Source: an uncultured Oscillospiraceae bacterium
Lineage (GTDB): Bacteria; Bacillota_A; Clostridia; Oscillospirales; Oscillospiraceae
Reading direction: 5' to 3'
Length of the DNA stretch: 5,772 nucleotides
NCBI GenBank assembly: GCA_900770015.1
Contig: CAAGIU010000098.1
Coordinates: 1 to 5,772, forward strand
Below, in pieces: positions 1-5,543 of the stretch (position 1 is its first letter; each line of letters begins with the position of its first letter). The notes under the pieces were generated by a model, which saw only the letters and a list, made by a program, of their open reading frames with translations, was not told the DNA's origin and searched no databases. A program made the position numbers and the translations under genes.

Positions 1-74
1 AAATCTCTCGCCGAATCTCCTTGCCCCATTATGCGGTGGTGCCCTATAAACAATTCATGACAGGAGGCATTTCC
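1..74 (+). other. Upstream edge, possible 3' end of a preceding operon gene
   Basis: No gene can be assigned here. Frame 1 is open from the window edge to a TGA at 58-60 and frame 2 to a TAA at 47-49, so an upstream gene could end in either frame a few bases before the citD ribosome binding site. Such an arrangement would fit an operon continuing upstream, where citC often sits. The short translated tails do not resemble a CitC C-terminus that I recognise. The citD frame is also open to the edge, but it has no well-placed ribosome binding site before 62-67. No promoter is visible in this stretch. Confidence 0.3.
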
Positions 75-344
75 GTGAAGATTACAAAGGCGGCAATCGC
101 CGGGACACTGGAGTCCAGCGACATTCTGATCACGCTGGAGCCGGGAGACGGCACCGTACAAATCGATTTGCAGTCCACTGTGGATATGTATTATCACGAT
201 CAGATCATGGATGCCCTGCAGGGCGTTCTGAAAGAAATGCAGATAGACGATGTAGCCGTCCGGGCTGTGGATCACGGCGCCCTGGACTGCACCATCCGTG
301 CGCGGATGACCACCGCTGTCAAGCGGGCGCTGAAGGAGGCGTGA
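75..344 (+). CDS. citD: Citrate lyase acyl carrier protein (gamma subunit)
   Basis: This is the small acyl carrier subunit of citrate lyase, 89 residues with the GTG start. In this family a serine carries the 2'-(5''-triphosphoribosyl)-3'-dephospho-CoA arm, which holds the acetyl and then citryl thioester as it moves between the alpha and beta subunits in the cytoplasm. The N-terminal motif AGTLESSD (residues 9-16) matches the known CitD modification site, and Ser14 aligns with the modified serine. The C-terminal GALDCTIRAR is also typical of CitD. The start is chosen at GTG 75 because AGGAGG at 62-67 lies 7 nt upstream; in-frame starts further upstream lack such a site and would add residues not found in the family. 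The stop lies 3 nt before citE, whose ribosome binding site is inside the end of this gene, so the two are probably translationally coupled. Citramalate lyase uses a homologous carrier and cannot be excluded. Confidence 0.93.
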   Translation: MKITKAAIAGTLESSDILITLEPGDGTVQIDLQSTVDMYYHDQIMDALQGVLKEMQIDDVAVRAVDHGALDCTIRARMTTAVKRALKEA

Positions 345-347
345 GCG

Positions 348-1223
348 ATGAGAAGAACCATGCTGTTTCTGCCCGGAAACAATCCGAATATGATCGCCAA
401 CGGCGGCATTCTCGGCTCCGACAGCATCATCCTGGATCTGGAGGACGCAGTTACCCCGGACCAGAAGGACGCCGCCCGGGAACTGGTGAAAAACGCACTG
501 AGGGCTGTGGATTTCGGGAAATGTGAGATCATCATCCGCATCAATGGGCTGGATACTCCCTACTGGCAGGAGGATCTGGAGGAGATCATTCCTCTGAAGC
601 CGGATGCCATCATGCCGCCCAAGGTCAGTGATGGGGCATATATCCGACAGCTGGACGAGAAGCTCACCGAGGTGGAGCAGAAAAACGGGATGGAACCCGG
701 AACCACCAAGCTGATTGCCCTGCTGGAAACCGCCCAGGGCATCGAAAATGCTTATGAGATTGCCTGCGCGTCCCAACGTATGACTGCCATGTTCCTGGGC
801 GCGGAGGATCTGACCGCGGACCTTCGCTGCGCCCGCACCAAAGAGGGGGCGGAAATCGCCTATGCCAGAGGCCGCATTGTCTGCGCTGCCAGAGCGGCGG
901 GCATTGAGGTCTATGACACACCCTTCACCGATGTGGAGGATCTGGAAGGCTTGGAGAAGGATGCGATGCTGGCAAAGGGACTGGGTTTCACCGGAAAGGC
1001 TTCCATCTCTCCGCGCCATGTGGACTGCATCAATCGCGTGTTCAGCCCCACGAAGAAGGAGATTCGGTACGCCCTGGATGTGTTTGCCGCCATTGAGCAG
1101 GCCAAGACCATGGGCAAGGGCGCCATTTCCCTGCGGGGAAAGATGATCGATGCGCCCATCGTTCAGCGGGCAAAGATCGTGCTGGATGCGGCACGGGAGA
1201 TTGGAGGGCTTTTGGATGAGTAA
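348..1223 (+). CDS. citE: Citrate lyase beta subunit (citryl-ACP lyase)
   Basis: This 291-residue protein is the catalytic lyase subunit, which cleaves citryl-ACP into oxaloacetate and acetyl-ACP. It belongs to the HpcH/HpaI aldolase/CitE superfamily (TIM barrel, Mg2+-dependent), and its length is normal for CitE. Visible signatures in order are MLFLPGNNPNM (5-15), LDLEDAV (29-35), IRING with Arg64, MPPKV (89-93), ETAQGIENA (127-135) and LGAEDLTADL (150-159), then GFTGKASISPRHV (213-225). By family analogy Glu127 and Asp154 are the likely metal ligands and Arg64 a substrate-binding residue; these assignments are inferred. The ATG at 348 is preceded by AAGGAGG at 333-339. The end of the gene overlaps citF by 8 nt. 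The stand-alone CitE-like enzymes of other pathways are an alternative for the sequence alone, but position between citD and citF makes the citrate lyase role (or citramalate lyase) much more likely. Confidence 0.95.
   Translation: MRRTMLFLPGNNPNMIANGGILGSDSIILDLEDAVTPDQKDAARELVKNALRAVDFGKCEIIIRINGLDTPYWQEDLEEIIPLKPDAIMPPKVSDGAYIRQLDEKLTEVEQKNGMEPGTTKLIALLETAQGIENAYEIACASQRMTAMFLGAEDLTADLRCARTKEGAEIAYARGRIVCAARAAGIEVYDTPFTDVEDLEGLEKDAMLAKGLGFTGKASISPRHVDCINRVFSPTKKEIRYALDVFAAIEQAKTMGKGAISLRGKMIDAPIVQRAKIVLDAAREIGGLLDE
1203..1223 (+). promoter_or_regulatory. citF ribosome binding site inside the end of citE, with 8-nt gene overlap
   Basis: GGAGG at 1203-1207 lies within the last codons of citE and precedes the citF ATG at 1216 by 8 nt. 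The citE stop TAA (1221-1223) lies 3 nt beyond that ATG codon. This decides the short citF start and indicates translational coupling, which would help keep the beta and alpha subunits in proportion. Confidence 0.8.
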
Positions 1224-2619
1224 GGTAATCGGCAGCATACGTGAGGCGATCCTTGCCAGCGGCCTGAAGGACGGCATGACCATCGGCTTTCACCATCATC
1301 TGCGCAGCGGCGACCATGTGCTCAATATGGTCATGGAGGAAATCGCCGCGCTGGGGATCAAGAATCTCACCGTCAATGCCAGCTCCGTCTTTGATACCCA
1401 TGCGCCCCTGATCGACCATATGAAAAACGGAGTCGTCACCGGCCTGATGACCAACTATATGGGAAGCCTGGTGGGCAGAGCCATTTCGGAGGGTGTGCTG
1501 GAGAACCCTGCGATCTTCCACACCCACGGCTCCCGGGCCGGAAATCTGGAAACAGGCGTGGACCACATCGATGTTGCCTTCCTGGCGGCGCCCACCTCCG
1601 ACACCATGGGCAACTGCACCGGTAAAATCGGAAAATCCGCCTGCGGCTCCCTGGGCTATGCCTTTGCCGATGCCGCCTGCGCCGACAAGGTGGTGGTGAT
1701 CACCGACAACCTGGTGCCGTACCCCCTGAGCGATTTCTCCATCGGGGAGACCAATGTGGATTATGTGGTGCAGGTGGATTCCATCGGCGATCCCAACGGC
1801 ATCGTCTCCGGCACCACCCGGATGCCCAAGGACCCCGTGGCGCTGAAGATTGCCGAGACGGCCGCCAGAGCCATCGACGCTTCGGGGCTGCTGAAGGACG
1901 GCGTGTCCTTCCAGACCGGCGCCGGGGGAGCGTCCCTGGCGGTGGCGTCCTTCCTGAAGGAGATCATGCTCCGGCGGGGCATCCGGGGCAGCTTTGCCCT
2001 GGGCGGCATCACCGGCTACATTGTGGATATGCTGAATGCCGGGCTGTTTGAGGCGATCCGGGATGTCCAGTGCTTTGACCTGAAGGCGGTGGAGTCCATT
2101 CGCACCAATCCCCGCCACCGGGAGATCAGCGCTGCCCAGTATGCCAGTCCCGCGGCCAAGAGCTGCGCGGCCACTTCACTGGATGTGGTGGTTCTGGGTG
2201 CCACCCAGATTGATACCCAGTTCAACGTCAATGTCCATACGGATTCCATGGGCTATATCATCGGCGGTTCCGGTGGCCATACGGATGTGGCGGCGGAAGC
2301 CAAACTGACCATCATTGTGGCGCCCCTGAGCCGGGCCCGGATGCCCATTGTGGTGGAACGGGTTCGCACCATTTCCACCCCCGGCTCCAGCGTGGATCTG
2401 CTGGTGACGCAGTTCGGCATCGCGGTGAATCCCGCCCGGCCGGAGCTGAAGCAGGCGCTGCTGAAGGCAAAGCTGCCTGTGAAGGACATTACGGAGCTTC
2501 GGGACCTGGTGATCCGGCTCAACGGCAAGCCCCGGGAGATGGAAATCAGAAAAGAACGGGTGGTTGCCAAGGTCCTGGGCAGAGACAACAGCGTGCAGGA
2601 CCTGATCTATCAGGTTTGA
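1216..2619 (+). CDS. citF: Citrate lyase alpha subunit (acetyl-ACP:citrate ACP-transferase)
   Basis: This subunit exchanges the acetyl group on CitD for citrate, giving citryl-ACP and free acetate; it is a CoA-transferase-type enzyme. With the ATG at 1216 the protein has 467 residues. Characteristic stretches are GMTIGFHHHLRSGDHVLNMV (20-39), FHTHGSRAGN (101-110), the glycine loop TGAGGASLAV (234-243), ALGGITG (261-267), REISAAQYASPAAK (302-315), GGSGGHTDVAA (350-360) and GIAVNPARPEL (401-411), all CitF-like. The start is set by GGAGG at 1203-1207, 8 nt upstream and inside citE. The open frame extends back to 1150, but those codons merely reread citE out of frame. The protein lacks roughly 40 N-terminal residues present in the enterobacterial enzymes of about 500-510 residues. 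An intrinsic terminator 9 nt downstream marks it as the last gene of the operon. Citramalate lyase alpha is a homologous alternative. Confidence 0.94.
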   Translation: MSKVIGSIREAILASGLKDGMTIGFHHHLRSGDHVLNMVMEEIAALGIKNLTVNASSVFDTHAPLIDHMKNGVVTGLMTNYMGSLVGRAISEGVLENPAIFHTHGSRAGNLETGVDHIDVAFLAAPTSDTMGNCTGKIGKSACGSLGYAFADAACADKVVVITDNLVPYPLSDFSIGETNVDYVVQVDSIGDPNGIVSGTTRMPKDPVALKIAETAARAIDASGLLKDGVSFQTGAGGASLAVASFLKEIMLRRGIRGSFALGGITGYIVDMLNAGLFEAIRDVQCFDLKAVESIRTNPRHREISAAQYASPAAKSCAATSLDVVVLGATQIDTQFNVNVHTDSMGYIIGGSGGHTDVAAEAKLTIIVAPLSRARMPIVVERVRTISTPGSSVDLLVTQFGIAVNPARPELKQALLKAKLPVKDITELRDLVIRLNGKPREMEIRKERVVAKVLGRDNSVQDLIYQV

Positions 2620-2628
2620 AATCATTAC

Positions 2629-2664
2629 AAGCTGTCCCACATTCGGTGTGGGGCGGCTTTTTTT
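2629..2664 (+). terminator. Rho-independent terminator after citF
   Basis: An 11-bp stem (GCTGTCCCACA at 2631-2641 with TGTGGGGCGGC at 2647-2657, including two G-T pairs) encloses the 5-nt loop TTCGG and is followed by seven T residues (2658-2664). Two A residues before the stem can pair with the first T residues. It sits 9 nt after the citF stop and 15 nt before the -35 box of the next operon, so it separates the two transcription units. Confidence 0.93.
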
Positions 2665-2678
2665 GCACAAAATGGGGC

Positions 2679-2707
2679 TTGACAAACCTGTCTACTTGCT
2701 GTAGAAT
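2679..2707 (+). promoter_or_regulatory. Sigma-A promoter of the blaI-blaR-like operon
   Basis: A perfect -35 box TTGACA (2679-2684) is separated by an optimal 17-nt spacer from the -10 box TAGAAT (2702-2707), which differs from TATAAT at one base. The expected transcription start is near 2713-2716. The repressor operators overlap the -10 box and the start region, so the promoter should be strong when free and blocked when the repressor is bound. Confidence 0.9.
2690..2706 (+). promoter_or_regulatory. BlaI-type operator 1, overlapping the -10 box
   Basis: GTCTACTtgcTGTAGAA contains the perfect inverted repeat TCTAC-5-GTAGA (2691-2705). BlaI/MecI dimers bind dyads with a TACA/TGTA-like core, and this site has that form. 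It covers part of the spacer and the first five bases of the -10 box, a position that would block RNA polymerase. The binding protein is inferred to be the product of the adjacent gene at 2747. Confidence 0.85.
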
Positions 2708-2713
2708 ACAGTT

Positions 2714-2730
2714 GTCTACTGAATGTAGAA
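2714..2730 (+). promoter_or_regulatory. BlaI-type operator 2, over the predicted transcription start
   Basis: GTCTACTgaaTGTAGAA is a second copy of operator 1. Only the three central bases differ (14 of 17 identical), and it contains TCTAC-5-GTAGA at 2715-2729. The dyad centres are 24 bp apart, a little over two helical turns, which would place two dimers on roughly similar faces. It spans the predicted transcription start, just before the ribosome binding site AAAGGAGGA (2732-2740). Confidence 0.85.
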
Positions 2731-2746
2731 CAAAGGAGGAAACCAT

Positions 2747-3106
2747 ATGGGAGAATACAAGCTGGGCGAAATGGAATCCATTTTTGCCGACATCATCTGG
2801 AAGAATGAGCCGCTGGCTTCCGGGTATCTGGCGGAACTGGCGGAACAGCGCCTGAACTGGAAGCGCACCACCACCTACACCGTTTTGAAGCGGCTTTGCG
2901 ACCGGGGGCTGTTTCAAAACAGCGGCGGTCAGGTGACCTCTCTGGTCAGCCGGGAGGAATTCTATGCCCGGCAGAGCGAAGAATTTGTGGACAGTGCCTT
3001 TCAGGGCTCTCTTCCCGCGTTTCTCGCGGCCTTCAGCAGCCGGAAAAAGCTGTCCGATTCGGAAATCCAGGAGCTTCAGAAGCTCATTGATTCCATGCGG
3101 GGGTGA
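2747..3106 (+). CDS. BlaI/MecI/CopY-family winged-helix transcriptional repressor
   Basis: This 119-residue cytoplasmic protein is a BlaI/MecI-type repressor, close to the usual length of about 120-130 residues. The N-terminal winged helix (about 1-70) starts LGEMESIFADIIWKNEP and contains NWKRTTTYTVLKRLCDRGLF (37-56), matching the family pattern W-K-x-x-T-V-x-T-L-L-x-R-L with the recognition helix at about 41-52. The C-terminal helices (about 70-119), ending LSDSEIQELQKLIDSM, correspond to the dimerisation domain, which the BlaR1-type protease cleaves to inactivate the repressor. The Asn-Phe bond cut in the staphylococcal proteins is not conserved; the nearest equivalents are Ala95-Phe96 or Ala91-Phe92. 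The ATG is preceded by AAAGGAGGA with ideal spacing. The gene follows its own twin-operator promoter, so autoregulation is likely, and it sits 6 nt before the membrane protease gene. It probably controls this operon and perhaps other genes with the same operator. Confidence 0.93.
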   Translation: MGEYKLGEMESIFADIIWKNEPLASGYLAELAEQRLNWKRTTTYTVLKRLCDRGLFQNSGGQVTSLVSREEFYARQSEEFVDSAFQGSLPAFLAAFSSRKKLSDSEIQELQKLIDSMRG

Positions 3107-3112
3107 GAAGCC

Positions 3113-5509
3113 ATGAAAGAGATCTTTCGAACAGTTCTGAATATGAGTCTGACGGGAAGTGCCGTAATACTACTGGTGATGGCGGCACGGCTGGCGCTGA
3201 AGCGGACCCCCAAAATCTTTTCCTATGCCCTCTGGGGTGTGGTGCTGTTCCGGCTGCTGTGCCCGGTGTCCCTGTCGTCATCGGTATCCCTGCTGGGGTG
3301 GCTGAAGCCGGAGGTGACGGCTCCCAATGCCGTGACCAGCACGGTGTCCTATATTCCCAGCGTCCCGACACGGCAGGAAACAGCGGAAACGGTGCCGCCA
3401 TCCCCCGGGGAAGCCCCCACGGCGGTCAGGGAAAGGGAAGCTGAAGCCCCGGATATTCTGATGGTTGGGGCCTGCATCTGGGCAATCGGCGCGGCTGCCA
3501 TGGCCGGTTACAGCCTTGCGCAGTACCTGCGTTTTCGCGGAAAGCTGGCCGGTGCGGTTTCCCTTGGGGAGGGGGTGTACCTGTCGGATTCCATCGATAC
3601 GCCCTTTGTCATGGGAGTTCTGCGGCCCTGGGTGTATCTGCCCTCCGGCCTTGCCCCGGAGGAACGGGAATTCATCCTTGCCCATGAGCGGCAGCACATC
3701 CGTCGGGGTGATCCTGCCTGGAAGCTGCTGGGGTATGCCGCTTTGTGCATCCACTGGTTCAATCCACTGGTGTGGGCGGCCTTCGTCCTGGCGTCCCGGG
3801 ATATGGAGATGAGCTGCGACGAGGCGGTGGTCAAAAAGCTGGGCGCTGAGATCCGGGCGGACTACGCTACAGCTCTGCTGCGCCTTGCCACACATCGCAA
3901 GCGCATTGCCGGAATGCCCCTGGCCTTTGGCGAAGGGGACCCCAAAGGACGGATTCAAAACATGGCGCGGTGGAAACAGCCCAGATGGTGGGTTCGCATT
4001 GCCTGTGCGGTGCTGTGTCTTGCAATCCTCATTGCCTGCGGCTTCAATCCGAGACAGGCAGAGGCGGTGACGGAAAACGGCTATGTCGGAGTGGAGGAGC
4101 TGTACTTCCGGCTTCCTGCGGGATATACCTTCGCGCCGCAGGAGGATGGCGGCGAAATCTTCGACGGCACCAATGTGGTAGGCGGTGTGATGACCTTCCC
4201 CGTGCCGGAGAATCTGGACGGCTGGGACTGGCTGGAGACGCTGGACCTGTGGGAGTGGAGCGATGTCACATTAGGCTACTATGCCGACCGCTTCTCCGGT
4301 GACAGATACACCCTGGAGTTTTTCAGTGATGTGCCTGAGGGGGAGGAACGGACGGTGCTGCGGGTGCACAACCTCTTTGTCGGGGAGGACCGGGTCTATG
4401 ACATCTGGTTCGACGAGCTGACGACGGAAACGGCGTTCCGGGAGGGGATCCTGAATTCACTCTCCTTTGGTGCGGAGCCGGAACCTTTCGCACTTTCTGC
4501 GCTTCCCTATGAAATTGGGACGCTTCCAGAGGGATATACCTATGAGGTGGAACCGGACGGCAGCATCCGTTTTACAGATGGAAGCAATACCGTCGGCGGC
4601 ATCACCGGCTACAAAATCCCGGAGGGGGTATACGACCCCTATGACGATGCGCTCCTCTGGCTGGAGGATGTGGGTATCCCTGACTATGAGGACAGCTCCC
4701 TGGTATTCTGGGGCGGAATCACGATGTTCTCCGGCGGATGGAAGGCAACCTTTGCCAGCAATGTACCCGAAGGAGCGGAAATCACCGTGATGCGAACCCA
4801 CTATTTCCGGCCCTCTGGGGATGTGGTCTATGACTTCTGGCTGGATGAACTGCTGCTGGACAATCCCACCCAGTTTGCCTTCGAGGATGCAGTGCGCTGC
4901 ACAGCCCCGGCCATGGAGCAGGAAGCGCCTGAGACGGCGGAAAACCTGGCTTTTGCCAAATGCCAGGCTGTGATGGATCTGGGGCAGTCCGGCTGCATCC
5001 AGATCCGCAGCGAATACCAATTTGATACGGATTCCGCGAAGAATTACACATTGGATTCCTACTGGAACGATGAATTGGGCTTCCTCTCCATCCGTGACCG
5101 CCCATCGGCAGAGCATCCGGCCATGCTGTATGCCAACGACCGGTTCTTCACCGCTGAGGGGGCTGAACACGTCTGGAAGGAAGAAGCGGGCTTTGATTCC
5201 TATACCGGCCCCTGGCTATCCTCGTTCAACTTCATTCGCAAATATGTGACATACATCGACACCCTGGAATCTGCGGAGGGACAGTGGTGTATGTTCCGGG
5301 TGGATGCACCCTTTGATGGTGAAGAAGGGACGGAACCGGCTTATTTTGTGGAATTCCTGTTTGATGACCGGGACAATTTTGTCAAGGTTCAGATCCATGT
5401 GAATTCCTTCCGGGAGGATGCCGTTACCATTACGGAATCCATCGTCACCATGGATGCCGATACCGTCACCGCCCGCATCGAAGCGGAATATCAGACCGCC
5501 ATCGGATGA
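3113..5509 (+). CDS. M56-family (BlaR1-like) membrane metalloprotease with a large non-PBP extracytoplasmic sensor
   Basis: This 798-residue protein is the likely signal-transducing partner of the upstream repressor. Membrane segments are visible at about 8-28, 37-60, 115-137 and 291-309, with positive charges (K30, R31, K34; R140, R142, K144) fitting the BlaR1 topology. A Pro/Thr/Glu-rich outer loop spans 62-113. The cytoplasmic peptidase domain (about 141-290) has the zinc motif HERQH (191-195; His191, Glu192, His195), then RRGDP and the M56 signature MEMSCDEAVV (231-240), where an acidic residue is the probable further zinc ligand. After segment 4, residues 310-798 should lie outside. They contain two diverged copies of one module (about 331-452 and 468-600) and a third, unrelated module (about 608-798). 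BlaR1 and MecR1 carry a penicillin-binding domain here. This protein does not: its seven lysines in 310-798 all lack a serine three residues before, so no SxxK motif exists, and there is no KTG. The ligand is unknown. Segment 4 ends in LIAC, resembling a lipobox. The ATG lies 6 nt after the repressor stop, with only a weak ribosome binding site, suggesting coupling. Confidence 0.9.
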   Translation: MKEIFRTVLNMSLTGSAVILLVMAARLALKRTPKIFSYALWGVVLFRLLCPVSLSSSVSLLGWLKPEVTAPNAVTSTVSYIPSVPTRQETAETVPPSPGEAPTAVREREAEAPDILMVGACIWAIGAAAMAGYSLAQYLRFRGKLAGAVSLGEGVYLSDSIDTPFVMGVLRPWVYLPSGLAPEEREFILAHERQHIRRGDPAWKLLGYAALCIHWFNPLVWAAFVLASRDMEMSCDEAVVKKLGAEIRADYATALLRLATHRKRIAGMPLAFGEGDPKGRIQNMARWKQPRWWVRIACAVLCLAILIACGFNPRQAEAVTENGYVGVEELYFRLPAGYTFAPQEDGGEIFDGTNVVGGVMTFPVPENLDGWDWLETLDLWEWSDVTLGYYADRFSGDRYTLEFFSDVPEGEERTVLRVHNLFVGEDRVYDIWFDELTTETAFREGILNSLSFGAEPEPFALSALPYEIGTLPEGYTYEVEPDGSIRFTDGSNTVGGITGYKIPEGVYDPYDDALLWLEDVGIPDYEDSSLVFWGGITMFSGGWKATFASNVPEGAEITVMRTHYFRPSGDVVYDFWLDELLLDNPTQFAFEDAVRCTAPAMEQEAPETAENLAFAKCQAVMDLGQSGCIQIRSEYQFDTDSAKNYTLDSYWNDELGFLSIRDRPSAEHPAMLYANDRFFTAEGAEHVWKEEAGFDSYTGPWLSSFNFIRKYVTYIDTLESAEGQWCMFRVDAPFDGEEGTEPAYFVEFLFDDRDNFVKVQIHVNSFREDAVTITESIVTMDADTVTARIEAEYQTAIG
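3986..4039 (+). other. Lipoprotein-signal-like fourth membrane segment (residues 292-309 of the M56 protein)
   Basis: The segment has a basic stretch (R286, K288, R291, R295), a hydrophobic core (IACAVLCLAI) and then LIAC at residues 306-309 followed by Gly. This matches the lipobox pattern [LVI]-[ASTVI]-[GAS]-C. It may simply be a transmembrane helix that happens to end in Cys309. If it is processed, Lgt and LspA would lipidate Cys309 and detach the sensor from the protease. Internal lipoboxes far from the N-terminus are not usual Lgt/LspA substrates, so processing is only a possibility. Confidence 0.35.
4103..4468 (+). repeat. Sensor module copy A (residues 331-452)
   Basis: This is the first of two tandem protein-level repeats in the extracytoplasmic part of the M56 protein. 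Landmarks in order are LPAGYT (334-339), DGTNVVGG (351-358), a Trp/Tyr-rich centre (371-390), SDVPEG (405-410), TVLRVHN (414-420) and VYDIWFDEL (428-436). All but the centre have close counterparts in copy B at an offset of about 137-144 residues. It contains no lysine. Predicted structure from the alternating hydrophobic pattern is mostly beta strand. I do not recognise the family. Confidence 0.8.
4514..4912 (+). repeat. Sensor module copy B (residues 468-600)
   Basis: This is the second copy of the module. It has LPEGYT (471-476), DGSNTVGG (489-496), SNVPEG (549-554), TVMRTHY (558-564) and VYDFWLDEL (572-580), which align one to one with copy A. The DNA copies are diverged (GGGATATACCT at 4120-4130 and 4531-4541 is one of the few identical stretches), so the duplication is old or the copies have diverged in function. 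Copy B has a longer central part than copy A, with DPYDDALLWLEDVGIPDYED at 508-527. Confidence 0.8.
4934..5506 (+). other. C-terminal third sensor module (residues 608-798), unrecognised
   Basis: This part does not resemble copies A and B. It starts TAENLAFAKCQAV and has a beta-rich look: alternating strands such as GCIQIRSEYQF (627-637), WCMFRVDAPF (725-734), AYFVEFLFDD (743-752) and FVKVQIHV (756-763), closing with an amphipathic stretch DADTVTARIEAEYQ. It contains three of the four cysteines after residue 310 (C617, C628, C726), and C596 just precedes it. The strand pattern loosely suggests a lipoprotein-carrier-like or lipocalin-like ligand-binding fold, but this is a guess. Confidence 0.45.
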
Positions 5510-5543
5510 AAAATAGATTATTGATTTTCATATGCTGATCGTG
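5510..5543. other. Short AT-rich spacer after the M56 gene
   Basis: An AT-rich spacer with a weak TGAAAA/TTTTCA dyad (5507-5512 and 5525-5530). It has no GC-rich stem and no T-run, so it is not a convincing intrinsic terminator. No gene is seen. Confidence 0.4.

Noticed and set aside
21..74. Longer citD starting at an upstream in-frame codon
   Set aside because: The AGGAGG at 62-67 points to GTG 75, and the added residues do not match the CitD N-terminus, which begins just before the AGTLESSD motif.
1042..2118. A 358-codon open frame on the minus strand
   Set aside because: It lies antisense to citE/citF, has the His/Gly-rich low-complexity look of a shadow frame in GC-rich DNA, has no ribosome binding site of note, and matches no family I recognise.
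3278..3958. A 226-codon open frame on the minus strand
   Set aside because: It is antisense to the well-supported M56 peptidase domain; its composition is that of a shadow frame and it shows no motifs.
4457..5170. A 237-codon open frame on the minus strand
   Set aside because: It is antisense to sensor modules whose protein-level repeat confirms that the + strand frame is the coding one.
2747..5509. Interpreting the pair as a beta-lactam resistance system (blaI-blaR1)
   Set aside because: There is no penicillin-binding sensor and no beta-lactamase or PBP2a gene in the window, so the bla/mec gene names would imply a function the sequence does not support.
5507..5530. Possible terminator after the M56 gene (TGAAAA ... 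TTTTCA)
   Set aside because: The stem is short and entirely AT-rich apart from one pair, with no following T-run, so it does not meet the form of an intrinsic terminator.
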